From positions 1-12,320 of the forward strand of contig CANDCB010000004.1 in NCBI GenBank assembly GCA_947383065.1: DNA of 12,320 bases, read 5' to 3'. This document shows positions 1 to 6,224 of the stretch, piece by piece. A model generated the notes under the pieces. The model was given only the letters and a program-made list of their open reading frames with translations. It was not told where the DNA came from and did not search any database. Source of the DNA: an uncultured Bacillota bacterium (GTDB lineage: Bacteria; Bacillota_I; Bacilli_A; RF39; UBA660). A program made the position numbers and the translations under genes. Every line of letters begins with the position of its first letter. The stretch's first letter is position 1.

Positions 1-803
1 CTAGCTATATATATAACTAAAAATTTCCAACGACCAACAAAGGTTTCAATTTGAATGCCTAAAATATAAAGGGAATACATATTGACAATCAAATGCAATA
101 AAGAGGCATGTAAGAACATATGAGTAATAAGACGCCATAATTCTCCTGCTCTTAGTAATCCTGCACCAGTTGCTCCTAATTTTATCGCCGTATATGTATC
201 TACTTCTAAAATTGAATTTAATCCACCAACTAAGCATGTAATAATAAACATTATAAAACAAAGAGCAATTAGTATATGAGTAAAAATAATCTTTTTTGGT
301 TTAAATGTCCTTTCATAAACTTTGTTTTCTTGTTCCGTTTTTTCATTAATATCTTTCGTTACATTAATAATTAAATCAATTCCTGTTGTATCTTTTAGTA
401 ATTTATTATTAATATTAGGAAATGCTTCTAGTATTCTATCGGCTTTAATATCAAGATTATTTTCTTCTAAAACAACAGGAACTATATCATTTGTTTTTTC
501 AACTTTTAAATCTTCATTGACATCTAATAAAATATTTAAAATATTTATTTTAAAAGAGAAAGTTTTTTTCTTTATCTGCTTAACTATACTCTCTATTTTA
601 AAATAATCATAATTTAATTGTTCTTCATTAAAAATATTATTGGAATTAATTCTTATTATTCGATAAGGTCCATTTTGATTTTCTAACCAAATTTCATCTT
701 TAACCCCATTAACGACTATCGGATTATAATTTTCTTCAGTTACAAAATAATGAACAAGTTTCATTATAACTTCGTCTTTTTTATTCATAACCACTGTGCT
801 CAT
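1..803 (-). CDS. Rhomboid family intramembrane serine protease, GluP/YqgP-like (C-terminus beyond window)
   Basis: The 5' part of a gene whose open frame runs without a stop from ATG 803 to the left edge (267 codons). Residues 1 to about 168 form a soluble, Lys/Asn/Glu-rich N-terminal domain. A membrane helix follows at about 173-193, then the rhomboid signature: ELWR at 221-224, H228, and HASLLHLIVNMYSLYILG from 232, which contains the conserved HxxxxH...N pattern. The GxSG catalytic serine and partner histidine helices lie outside the window, so activity cannot be judged. A long cytosolic domain ahead of the rhomboid core resembles Bacillus YqgP/GluP, a membrane protease linked to membrane-protein quality control. 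GAGGAGG at 811-817 sits about 7 nt before the start and fixes it. The gene is divergent from the small membrane protein at 1022. Family assignment is strong; the GluP parallel rests on architecture alone. Confidence 0.88.
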   Translation of the reverse strand, partial: MSTVVMNKKDEVIMKLVHYFVTEENYNPIVVNGVKDEIWLENQNGPYRIIRINSNNIFNEEQLNYDYFKIESIVKQIKKKTFSFKINILNILLDVNEDLKVEKTNDIVPVVLEENNLDIKADRILEAFPNINNKLLKDTTGIDLIINVTKDINEKTEQENKVYERTFKPKKIIFTHILIALCFIMFIITCLVGGLNSILEVDTYTAIKLGATGAGLLRAGELWRLITHMFLHASLLHLIVNMYSLYILGIQIETFVGRWKFLVIYIA

Positions 804-822
804 AATTATTCCTCCTCATTTA

Positions 823-851
823 ATTGTATAATAATTTTTTTAAACTTTCAA
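823..851 (-). promoter_or_regulatory. Putative SigA-type promoter of the rhomboid gene
   Basis: On the minus strand TTGAAA (846-851) and TACAAT (823-828) are 17 nt apart. The predicted transcription start falls about 7 nt further on, almost on the Shine-Dalgarno sequence at 811-817, so the leader would be only about 13 nt. The hexamers are good, but the region is so A+T-rich that chance matches are likely. Confidence 0.45.
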
Positions 852-1021
852 AGTATATTACCATATATTAATAAATTTTTATTATTTAATTATTATTTTT
901 TATTTATATTTTACACTTTTTAATATTTATACTTATTTTTATTTAAGCATATTTTTTATTAAATAATCATAAAATCTATTATAAGTATTCAAGCAATAAA
1001 ATATAACTTCTGAGGTGAATT

Positions 1022-1354
1022 ATGGTCTATTTACTTATTATATACTTAATTGTACTTATTCTTTTAACTTTTCTTTTTTGTCATATTATTCATGAACGAA
1101 AAATGAAAAATGATTTATTCTTTTTTGTTATATCGAATTTTATTTTATCATTTTCTTTTTTAATTTTTTTATTTTATTATAATGATTATTTATTTAGTTT
1201 AATTAATATCTTCTTTTTACTATTAAATACTATTTTTTTAAGCTATGAAATAAAGTTAACTTATGATAAATATAAAATATTATCTTTACCTTATCTTATG
1301 TATATAGCTTTTATTTTTTATCTTATAATTGATCTTTATCTAATGAATCTATAA
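1022..1354 (+). CDS. Small polytopic membrane protein of unknown function (110 aa)
   Basis: I do not recognise this protein. It is almost wholly hydrophobic, rich in Phe, Leu, Ile and Tyr, with about four predicted membrane helices (roughly residues 3-20, 33-52, 56-76 and 88-107) separated by short charged loops such as HERKMKND and KLTYDKYK. It has no signal peptidase or lipobox motif. A clear ribosome binding site, GAGGTGA at 1012-1018, sits 3 nt before ATG 1022, which supports it as a real gene. A possible -10 box, TATAAC (1002-1007), lies just before that site. The last 32 bp overlap the 3' end of rluD on the opposite strand, so no terminator separates the two convergent genes. It is monocistronic as far as can be seen, and divergent from the rhomboid gene. 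Confidence 0.72.
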   Translation: MVYLLIIYLIVLILLTFLFCHIIHERKMKNDLFFFVISNFILSFSFLIFLFYYNDYLFSLINIFFLLLNTIFLSYEIKLTYDKYKILSLPYLMYIAFIFYLIIDLYLMNL

Positions 1355-2222
1355 AGTCTTTAAAGTATTTAGGTAAAGGGGCTTCAAAATGCATTTCTTG
1401 TTGAGTAATAGGATGTTTGAAGTCTATCTTATAGGAATGAAGAAATTGACCAAAATCAGTGGCTTTTTTAGTATTATAGACAGGATCATTAAAAATAGGA
1501 TAACCAATATAATTCATATGAACTCTTATTTGATGAGTTCTACCTGTTTTAAGAAGACAACTTACTAATGTATATCCCTTGTATCTTTTTAAAACATGCA
1601 TATTAGTTATCGCTTTTTTTGAATTAGTAGCCGTAACAGTCATTTTTTTTCTATCCTTTGGATCGCGACCTATTGGAGCATCAATAGTTGCACTTTCGTG
1701 AGGAAAATTACCAACTAATAAAGCAATGTATTCTCTTTTAATATTATCATGATTTTTAAAATACTCACTTAAAATATTATGAGTTTTATTATTTTTAGCG
1801 ACGAGTAAAAGACCTGAGGTATCTTTATCTATTCGATGGACTATACCTGGTCTTTCTTCCCCATTTAAATCACTTAAATTATTTGTATAATGTATTAAAC
1901 CATTAACTAATGTGTTATCATAATTGCCACTTCCAGGATGAACTACTAAACCACTTGGTTTATTTATAACCATTAAATCATCATCTTCATATAAAACATC
2001 AATTTCCATTTCGGTAGGCTTAATATCATTTTTGATAGTAAAACCATCTTTAATTTCGATTATATCCCCATCTTGAACTTTATAAGAGGCTTTTTCTTGG
2101 CGATTATTTACCATAATGTAGCCTGTATCAAGCATTTTTGATATTTTTGAACGAGAATAGTCAATTTTTTTTGATAGATATTTATCAAGCCTTTCTGGAC
2201 TTTCTTCCACTTTTATTTTCAT
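1323..2222 (-). CDS. rluD: Ribosomal large-subunit pseudouridine synthase, RluD/YlyB family
   Basis: Converts uridines of 23S rRNA to pseudouridine; family members act on helix 69 or other 23S sites, and the exact site here is unknown. The protein is 299 aa, a normal length. An S4 RNA-binding domain occupies about residues 8-65 (RLDKYLSKK...SRSKISKMLDTGYIMVN). The catalytic domain follows, with NKPSGLVVHPG at 88-98 and the signature HRIDKDTSG at 129-137, in which Asp132 is the expected nucleophile. RTHQIRVHM and the C-terminal family elements are present. Start ATG 2222 has AAAGGAG about 9 nt upstream, inside the end of lspA. The 38-bp overlap with lspA implies co-transcription and probably translational coupling, as in the Bacillus lspA-ylyB pair. 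Its 3' end overlaps the convergent gene at 1022-1354. It could be called RluA/RluD family more generally. Confidence 0.93.
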   Translation of the reverse strand: MKIKVEESPERLDKYLSKKIDYSRSKISKMLDTGYIMVNNRQEKASYKVQDGDIIEIKDGFTIKNDIKPTEMEIDVLYEDDDLMVINKPSGLVVHPGSGNYDNTLVNGLIHYTNNLSDLNGEERPGIVHRIDKDTSGLLLVAKNNKTHNILSEYFKNHDNIKREYIALLVGNFPHESATIDAPIGRDPKDRKKMTVTATNSKKAITNMHVLKRYKGYTLVSCLLKTGRTHQIRVHMNYIGYPIFNDPVYNTKKATDFGQFLHSYKIDFKHPITQQEMHFEAPLPKYFKDFIDSLDKDQL

Positions 2223-2673
2223 TTACATCTTCTCCTTTTATAACTGCATAAATAAGTAGTATAATTCCTAAGACTATCGCCATATCGGCAACATTAAAAA
2301 CAGGGAAATCGTACTTAAATAGGTAAAAATCTAAAAAGTCAACAACATACCCAACACTAATTCGGTCAATAAAGTTACCTGCTAAGCCTCCAAAAAGTAA
2401 CCCAAAAGCTAAATTATTTCTCTTATTTTTTTTAAAGCAATAAGTAAAATGATAGATTAAAAATAAAGCTATTATAGTTCCTAAAATTATAAAAATCCCT
2501 TGGTTTTTAAATAAGCCCCAAGCTGCTCCTTCATTATGACATAAAGTCAAATAAAAAAACTTAGGAATAATTTTAATTGATTTATTTAAATCTAAAAATA
2601 GAGTTACACAAAATTTAGTTATTTGATCTAATGCTAAAGTAATAATTGCAAATAATAATATTTTCTTATTCAC
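2185..2673 (-). CDS. lspA: Lipoprotein signal peptidase (signal peptidase II)
   Basis: Membrane aspartyl protease that cleaves the signal peptide of prolipoproteins after lipid is attached to the lipobox Cys. The product is 162 aa with four membrane helices. Family motifs are present: DQITK at 16-20, NEGAAWGLF at 47-55, GNFIDR at 99-104, VVDFLDF at 110-116 and FNVAD at 126-130. Asp112 and Asp130 are the expected catalytic pair, spaced as in known LspA proteins. I place the start at GTG 2673, because GAGGT at 2681-2685 is 7 nt upstream. A GTG three codons earlier (2682) overlaps that site and is a poor start. A charged tail after the last helix is made by the 38-bp overlap with rluD. The lipoprotein cyclophilin at 10243-10908 is a plausible client. 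Confidence 0.95.
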   Translation of the reverse strand: MNKKILLFAIITLALDQITKFCVTLFLDLNKSIKIIPKFFYLTLCHNEGAAWGLFKNQGIFIILGTIIALFLIYHFTYCFKKNKRNNLAFGLLFGGLAGNFIDRISVGYVVDFLDFYLFKYDFPVFNVADMAIVLGIILLIYAVIKGEDVNENKSGRKSRKA

Positions 2674-2691
2674 TAACCACACCTCAATCTA

Positions 2692-2700
2692 ATTATATCA
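2692..2700 (-). promoter_or_regulatory. Possible extended -10 promoter of lspA-rluD
   Basis: Minus strand TGATATAAT is a perfect -10 hexamer with an upstream TG, the extended -10 form, so a weak -35 would be tolerated. It lies 6 nt before the lspA Shine-Dalgarno sequence, giving a very short leader. A competing candidate with a better -35 lies at 2742-2770. Confidence 0.45.
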
Positions 2701-2741
2701 TACTAAATATTTAAAAAAACAAATATTTTTTCTTTTAGAGT

Positions 2742-2770
2742 TTTGTAATAAAAGTGATTTAAAGGGTCAA
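2742..2770 (-). promoter_or_regulatory. Alternative upstream promoter candidate for lspA-rluD
   Basis: Minus strand TTGACC (2765-2770) and TACAAA (2742-2747) are 17 nt apart in the gap between ylmC and lspA. The -35 is good and the -10 is mediocre. It would give a leader of about 60 nt. I cannot tell which candidate is used, or whether lspA is simply read through from sigG and ylmC. Confidence 0.33.
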
Positions 2771-2815
2771 TTTTATTTATTTCAAATTATATCTTTAAGT
2801 ATAATTTTTATTATA

Positions 2816-3040
2816 TTAAAAATTAACTAATATAACATCTTCGCCTATCTTTGTTATATTATCGAAAGAAATTTTTGTATCATTTAAAGGAGACATAAAC
2901 TTCTTAAAGTTTTTCTTTTCTTCAACAATTAAAAATAGAATATCTCCTTGTGGGCTTATCTCTGCATCAACAATTCGCCCTACTTTGCGTCCATCTTTTG
3001 TACTAATTATATCTTTAGTTTGAAGGTCAGATAAAAACAT
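2816..3040 (-). CDS. ylmC: PRC-barrel protein, YlmC/YmxH sporulation family
   Basis: The 74-aa protein is a single PRC-barrel domain: LQTKDIIS at 6-13, DGRKVGRIVDAEISPQGDI at 16-34, and the closing GEDVILV at 67-73 typical of YlmC/YmxH proteins. PRC-barrels are small beta-barrels that bind protein or RNA partners; the role of this family in Bacillus is not well defined, although it is annotated as sporulation-associated. Length matches the family (about 75-85 aa). Start ATG 3040 has GGTGA at 3045-3049. It lies downstream of sigG and the 35-codon ORF on the same strand. Its neighbours match the Bacillus order sigG, ylmC, (many genes), lspA, ylyB, with the intervening genes missing. A TATAAT at 3055-3060 lies just ahead of the ribosome binding site and could be its own -10 box. 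Family call firm, function unknown. Confidence 0.85.
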   Translation of the reverse strand: MFLSDLQTKDIISTKDGRKVGRIVDAEISPQGDILFLIVEEKKNFKKFMSPLNDTKISFDNITKIGEDVILVNF

Positions 3041-3081
3041 ATAATCACCAATAAATTATATGCTTTTTTCTTAGAATCTAA

Positions 3082-3189
3082 TCATTTACTAAACCTAGGT
3101 AGCATAAAATAAATTCCTGATACTAAAATTAAGCATATTAATATTATAATTACTAATTTTAATAATGTAATTGTTCTTATTCTTTTCAT
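3082..3189 (-). CDS. 35-aa single-pass membrane peptide between sigG and ylmC
   Basis: A 36-codon frame on the minus strand, ATG 3189 to TGA 3082. The peptide starts MKRIRTITLLKLVIIILI, has one strong hydrophobic helix from about residue 7 to 30, and ends with a short basic tail (PRFSK). The basic N-terminus predicts an N-in, C-out topology; it could also be an uncleaved signal anchor. Support for a real gene: GGGAGT at 3198-3203 is 8 nt before the ATG, among the best Shine-Dalgarno sequences in the window; it lies in frame-clean space between sigG (stop 3225) and ylmC (start 3040), on the same strand; and nothing else explains that gap. An in-frame ATG two codons upstream (3195) is too close to the ribosome binding site. 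I know no homologue. Its position suggests SigG co-expression, which is an inference. Confidence 0.62.
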   Translation of the reverse strand: MKRIRTITLLKLVIIILICLILVSGIYFMLPRFSK

Positions 3190-3224
3190 ATACATACACT
3201 CCCAGTTATTTTTATTCTAATTTA

Positions 3225-3998
3225 TTACTTAACTAGTCTTTTCATACTTTCTAAAGCATTTTTTTCAATTCGTGATACTTGAGCTTGAGATATATTCATT
3301 TCTCTACTAAGTTCTGTTTGAGTTTTTCCGACGATATAACGACTATATATAACATCCTTTTCACGAGCTTTTAAATTGCCCATTGCTTTTCTTAAAGACA
3401 TTAAAGTTTCTCTATCATATTCTTCTTTTTTATTAGCAATTTGGTCTAGTAAATAAATTGTATCGCCACCATCACTATAAATAGGCTGGTAAATACTAAC
3501 AGGATCTTTTAAAGATGTTAAAGCATAAGAAATAAAATATTCTTCTATTCCTAATTTAGAAGCTACTTCTTCATTACTAGGTTTAACTCCATGAGTATTA
3601 TAGTATTTTTCTTTATAAGCTAAAATTTTATAGGCAATATCTTTTGTACCTCGACTAACTCTTATAGGTGTTGAGTCTCTATAGGCTCTTAAAATTTCAC
3701 CTTTTATTAAGAAAACGGCATAAGTACTAAAACAGACATTTAATGATAAGTCAAAATTATCGATAGCTTTAATTAAACCAATACAACCTATTTGAAACAT
3801 ATCATTAATATTATCTTCAGTTGTTTTAAATCTTTTTAAAATACTCAAAACTAATTTCAAGTTCCCTTCTACTAATAAATCTTTAGCATGGACATCACCA
3901 TTTTGATATCTTTTAAATAATTCAATCATTTCTTCATTAGTATATGTTTTTAAATCACTTGTATTAATTCCAGGTATTGATACTTTTTTGTTATACAT
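3225..3998 (-). CDS. sigG: RNA polymerase sporulation sigma factor SigG
   Basis: Sigma-70 family factor, 257 aa, that in endospore formers directs late forespore transcription. The N-terminus VSIPGINTSDL is of the SigG type. Region 2 is seen in DMFQIGCIGLIKAIDNFDLS (from residue 66), followed by the -10-reading segment FSTYAVFLIKGEI, then PIRVSRGTKDIAYK. The segment DPVSIYQPIYSDGGD is far closer to SigG than to SigF. Region 4 ends in the helix-turn-helix TQTELSREMNISQAQVSRIEKNA. I choose ATG 3998 because AAAGGAG (4004-4010) lies 5 nt upstream; a TTG at 4013 overlaps that site. Oddity: the nearly invariant AVPMIIGEI of SigF/SigG proteins is AVFLIKGEI here. spoIIGA and sigE, which precede sigG in Bacillus, are absent; dxs is divergent instead. 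SigG identity is strong; whether this organism sporulates cannot be told from the window. Confidence 0.9.
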   Translation of the reverse strand: MYNKKVSIPGINTSDLKTYTNEEMIELFKRYQNGDVHAKDLLVEGNLKLVLSILKRFKTTEDNINDMFQIGCIGLIKAIDNFDLSLNVCFSTYAVFLIKGEILRAYRDSTPIRVSRGTKDIAYKILAYKEKYYNTHGVKPSNEEVASKLGIEEYFISYALTSLKDPVSIYQPIYSDGGDTIYLLDQIANKKEEYDRETLMSLRKAMGNLKAREKDVIYSRYIVGKTQTELSREMNISQAQVSRIEKNALESMKRLVK

Positions 3999-4153
3999 GA
4001 TTTCTCCTTTCAAAATATATTAAGGATTTGAACAAAAAAATTTATTCAAAAAAGTCTTTTTTTTAATTGATTTTTATTTTTATTTATGAATGTATAAGGA
4101 ATTATTTAATCTTAATAATTTTTAATTTTAGGATTTTTACTTATTTAGAACTA

Positions 4154-4181
4154 TTGAATAATTAAGAAAAAATATTATAAT
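4154..4181 (+). promoter_or_regulatory. Putative SigA-type promoter of dxs
   Basis: TTGAAT (4154-4159) and TATAAT (4176-4181) are 16 nt apart. This gives a leader of about 95 nt that includes the hairpin at 4243-4274. A second -10-like element, TGATATAAA at 4220-4228, has no good -35. Confidence 0.55.
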
Positions 4182-4242
4182 GTTAATAAAAGATTGTAAA
4201 TTTATAATTAATATATTTATGATATAAAAATAAAGAGAAAGG

Positions 4243-4274
4243 AATCAATCAAATAAATTTTTAGAAGATTGATT
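4243..4274 (+). promoter_or_regulatory. Hairpin between the dxs Shine-Dalgarno sequence and its ATG
   Basis: AATCAATC (4243-4250) and GATTGATT (4267-4274) are perfect 8-bp complements around a 16-nt loop. The only good Shine-Dalgarno-like sequence, AGAAAGGA (4236-4243), ends at the base of the stem, and ATG 4284 begins 9 nt after it. If folded, the stem would place the ribosome site at normal distance from the ATG. The stem is weak, with only two G-C pairs. Confidence 0.4.
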
Positions 4275-4283
4275 ATAAAGTTT

Positions 4284-6143
4284 ATGGAAATAAATAAAAT
4301 TACTAATCCTAATTTTTTAAAGAAATATAATAAGGAAGAATTAAATAATTTATGTCAAGATATTCGAACTTTTTTAGTCGATAATATCTCAGTAACTGGA
4401 GGGCATTTAGCTAGTAATCTAGGCGTTGTTGAGTTGACTGTCGCCCTTCATTATGTTTTTAATTCGCCTTATGATAAATTTATTTTTGATGTTGGTCATC
4501 AGTCTTATACTCATAAGATTTTGACAGGACGAGCTAGTAAATTCGTTACTTTACGTCAGTTAAATGGTATATCTGGTTATCAAAAGAGAGCAGAAAGTGA
4601 GCATGATCCTTTTGAAGCTGGCCACACATCAACCTCAATTGCAGCAGCTTTAGGTTTTGCTTATGCTAGAGATTTGAACAATGAAAATTATGATTGCATT
4701 GCTATAATTGGAGATGGAGCTTTAACAGGAGGATTGGCTTTTGAAGCCTTAAATAATATTCAAAATTTAAAGTCAAAAGTTATCATTGTTTTAAATGATA
4801 ATGAAATGTCTATTTCGAAAAATGTTGGTGGATTAAGTGAATTTTTAAAAAGTATTAGAATGAGTGATTCTTATGATTTTGCCAAAAAAAGTTATAAAGA
4901 GATTTTAAATTTAACTAAAATTGGTTCTAAAATTTATGATACAAGTTCTAAAGCTAAAAATGAATTAAAGAAAAAATTAACTAGTAATATTTTTACTAAT
5001 TTAGATATTGATTATTTAGGTCCTATTGACGGTCATAATATTGAGGAATTAATTAAAGCTTTTGAAAAAGCTAAATACTCTAAAAAATCAATTATTATTC
5101 ATGCAATAACAAAAAAGGGAAAAGGCTATCTTCCAGCAGAAGAAAATAGTAGCTCATGGCATGGAGTTGGGCATTTTGATAAAATAAACGGAACTATTTT
5201 TAAAGGTGGTAAACCTAGTATAAGTGAAATTGTAAGTTCTACAGTTTATGATTTTATGGCAGAAGATGAAAGTTTAGTTACAATTACACCAGCCATGATT
5301 AGTGGTAGCAAGTTAGAAAATATCTTTAAGGATTTTAAAAATCGAAGTATTGATACTGGAATTGCGGAGTCATTTGCGACAACTTTAGCTTGTGCAATTT
5401 CACTAAATGATAAGAAGGTTTTTCTACCGATATATTCTTCTTTTTTACAACGTGCTTATGATAATATAAATCATGATATTGCTAGAATGAATGCTCATGT
5501 TGTAATTGGTATTGATCGTGCAGGAATTGTTGGTGAAGATGGTGATACACATCATGGAATATTCGATATTAGTTTTTTAAATAGTATACCTAATTTAGTT
5601 ATATCAATGGGTAAAGATGCTGAGGAGATTCGCAATCTCTTGTATACAGCTTTCTATAAACAGAAAAATCCATTTTGTATAAGATATGAACGTGCTTCTT
5701 TAGATTTTAAGAAGACACCTTTTAAAGAATTAAAGGTTGGAACGTGGGAATATCTTCAGGAAGTACCAAAATGTCAAAATACAATCATAAGTTATGGGAC
5801 AGATATTACTAAATTATATGAAATATTTAAAGGTCAAAACGTTAATATTCTTAATGCACGTTATATTAAACCAATCGATAAAACAATTTTAAAGGAACTT
5901 ATTAATAATAATCATAAAATTTATGTTTATGAGACTAATATAAAGACAAATAGTTTAGGGACTAATATTTTAGAATATTTTAATTATAAAGAGGCTAAAA
6001 ATATTGTAAAAATAACTGGTATAGATAATTCATATGTAACACATGGTAATATAGAATTATTAAAAAAAGAAGTTAATCTTGATTTAGATTATATAAAAAA
6101 AGATATTATAAAATATTTTAAATTGAAAATGAAACAAATATAA
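4284..6143 (+). CDS. dxs: 1-deoxy-D-xylulose-5-phosphate synthase
   Basis: Thiamine-diphosphate enzyme that joins pyruvate and glyceraldehyde 3-phosphate to form DXP, the entry step of the MEP isoprenoid pathway. At 619 aa it is full length. Motifs in order: GGHLASNLGVVELTVALHYV (39-58, with the active-site His41), DVGHQSYTHKILTGR (69-83), ESEHDPFEAGHTSTS (104-118), the thiamine-diphosphate GDG at 143-145 with partner ND at 171-172, YLGPIDGHN (244-252), the catalytic-glutamate region GIAES (Glu362) and DRAGIVGEDGDTHHG (411-425). Oddity: the usual AEQHA at the catalytic Glu reads AESFA, so the conserved Gln-His pair is Ser-Phe while the Glu itself is kept. I choose ATG 4284, since MEINKI... 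aligns with family N-termini; a TTG at 4269 lies inside a hairpin. It stands alone, convergent with glmS, with a shared terminator. Confidence 0.96.
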   Translation: MEINKITNPNFLKKYNKEELNNLCQDIRTFLVDNISVTGGHLASNLGVVELTVALHYVFNSPYDKFIFDVGHQSYTHKILTGRASKFVTLRQLNGISGYQKRAESEHDPFEAGHTSTSIAAALGFAYARDLNNENYDCIAIIGDGALTGGLAFEALNNIQNLKSKVIIVLNDNEMSISKNVGGLSEFLKSIRMSDSYDFAKKSYKEILNLTKIGSKIYDTSSKAKNELKKKLTSNIFTNLDIDYLGPIDGHNIEELIKAFEKAKYSKKSIIIHAITKKGKGYLPAEENSSSWHGVGHFDKINGTIFKGGKPSISEIVSSTVYDFMAEDESLVTITPAMISGSKLENIFKDFKNRSIDTGIAESFATTLACAISLNDKKVFLPIYSSFLQRAYDNINHDIARMNAHVVIGIDRAGIVGEDGDTHHGIFDISFLNSIPNLVISMGKDAEEIRNLLYTAFYKQKNPFCIRYERASLDFKKTPFKELKVGTWEYLQEVPKCQNTIISYGTDITKLYEIFKGQNVNILNARYIKPIDKTILKELINNNHKIYVYETNIKTNSLGTNILEYFNYKEAKNIVKITGIDNSYVTHGNIELLKKEVNLDLDYIKKDIIKYFKLKMKQI

Positions 6144-6172
6144 CTATTAATAATGAACTAATAAGGCAAATA

Positions 6173-6223
6173 AAAAGAACTAATATTAATATATACTTTA
6201 TAGTTATTAATATTAGTTCTTTT
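6173..6223. terminator. Bidirectional intrinsic terminator between dxs and glmS
   Basis: An inverted repeat of 18 perfect base pairs, AAAAGAACTAATATTAAT (6173-6190) with its complement at 6206-6223, around a 15-nt spacer that allows one more pair. The A-run on one arm and T-run on the other give U-rich tails in both directions. It starts 29 nt after the dxs stop and lies one base beyond the glmS stop, so it serves both convergent genes. Confidence 0.88.
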
Positions 6224-6224
6224 A

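Larger units (their letters stand above)
3999..4283. other. Divergent sigG/dxs intergenic region
   Basis: About 285 bp of extremely A+T-rich DNA between two diverging genes, with no coding frame that I can support. It holds a dxs promoter candidate (4154-4181), a second extended -10-like TGATATAAA (4220-4228), the dxs Shine-Dalgarno sequence and a hairpin (4243-4274). A short inverted repeat, TTTGAA...TTCAAA, lies near 4027-4050. I could not find a convincing SigF/SigG-type promoter (-35 TGAATA-like, -10 CATACTA-like) for sigG. Confidence 0.6.

Noticed and set aside
46..261. Open frame of 71 codons on the minus strand starting MFYNVYYY
   Set aside because: It overlaps the rhomboid gene in another frame of the same strand; the rhomboid frame carries conserved motifs and a ribosome site, this one has neither.
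322..606. Open frame of 94 codons on the plus strand
   Set aside because: Antisense to the N-terminal domain of the rhomboid gene; low-complexity Ser/Phe/Leu product typical of reverse-strand readthrough of A+T-rich coding DNA.
2674..2682. GTG 2682 as the lspA start
   Set aside because: The Shine-Dalgarno sequence GAGGT (2681-2685) overlaps this codon; GTG 2673 has correct spacing.
2705..2731. AAATATTT...AAATATTT inverted repeat followed by T-run on the plus strand, looking like a terminator
   Set aside because: No plus-strand gene ends upstream of it, the stem is purely A-T, and each arm is itself a palindrome expected at this base composition.
3026..3081. SigG-dependent promoter before ylmC (GCATATAA resembling CATACTA)
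   Set aside because: No matching -35 at the right distance; the match is too weak to list.
3999..4013. TTG 4013 as the sigG start
   Set aside because: The extra codons are made of the ribosome site AAAGGAG itself; ATG 3998 has proper spacing and gives a SigG-like N-terminus.
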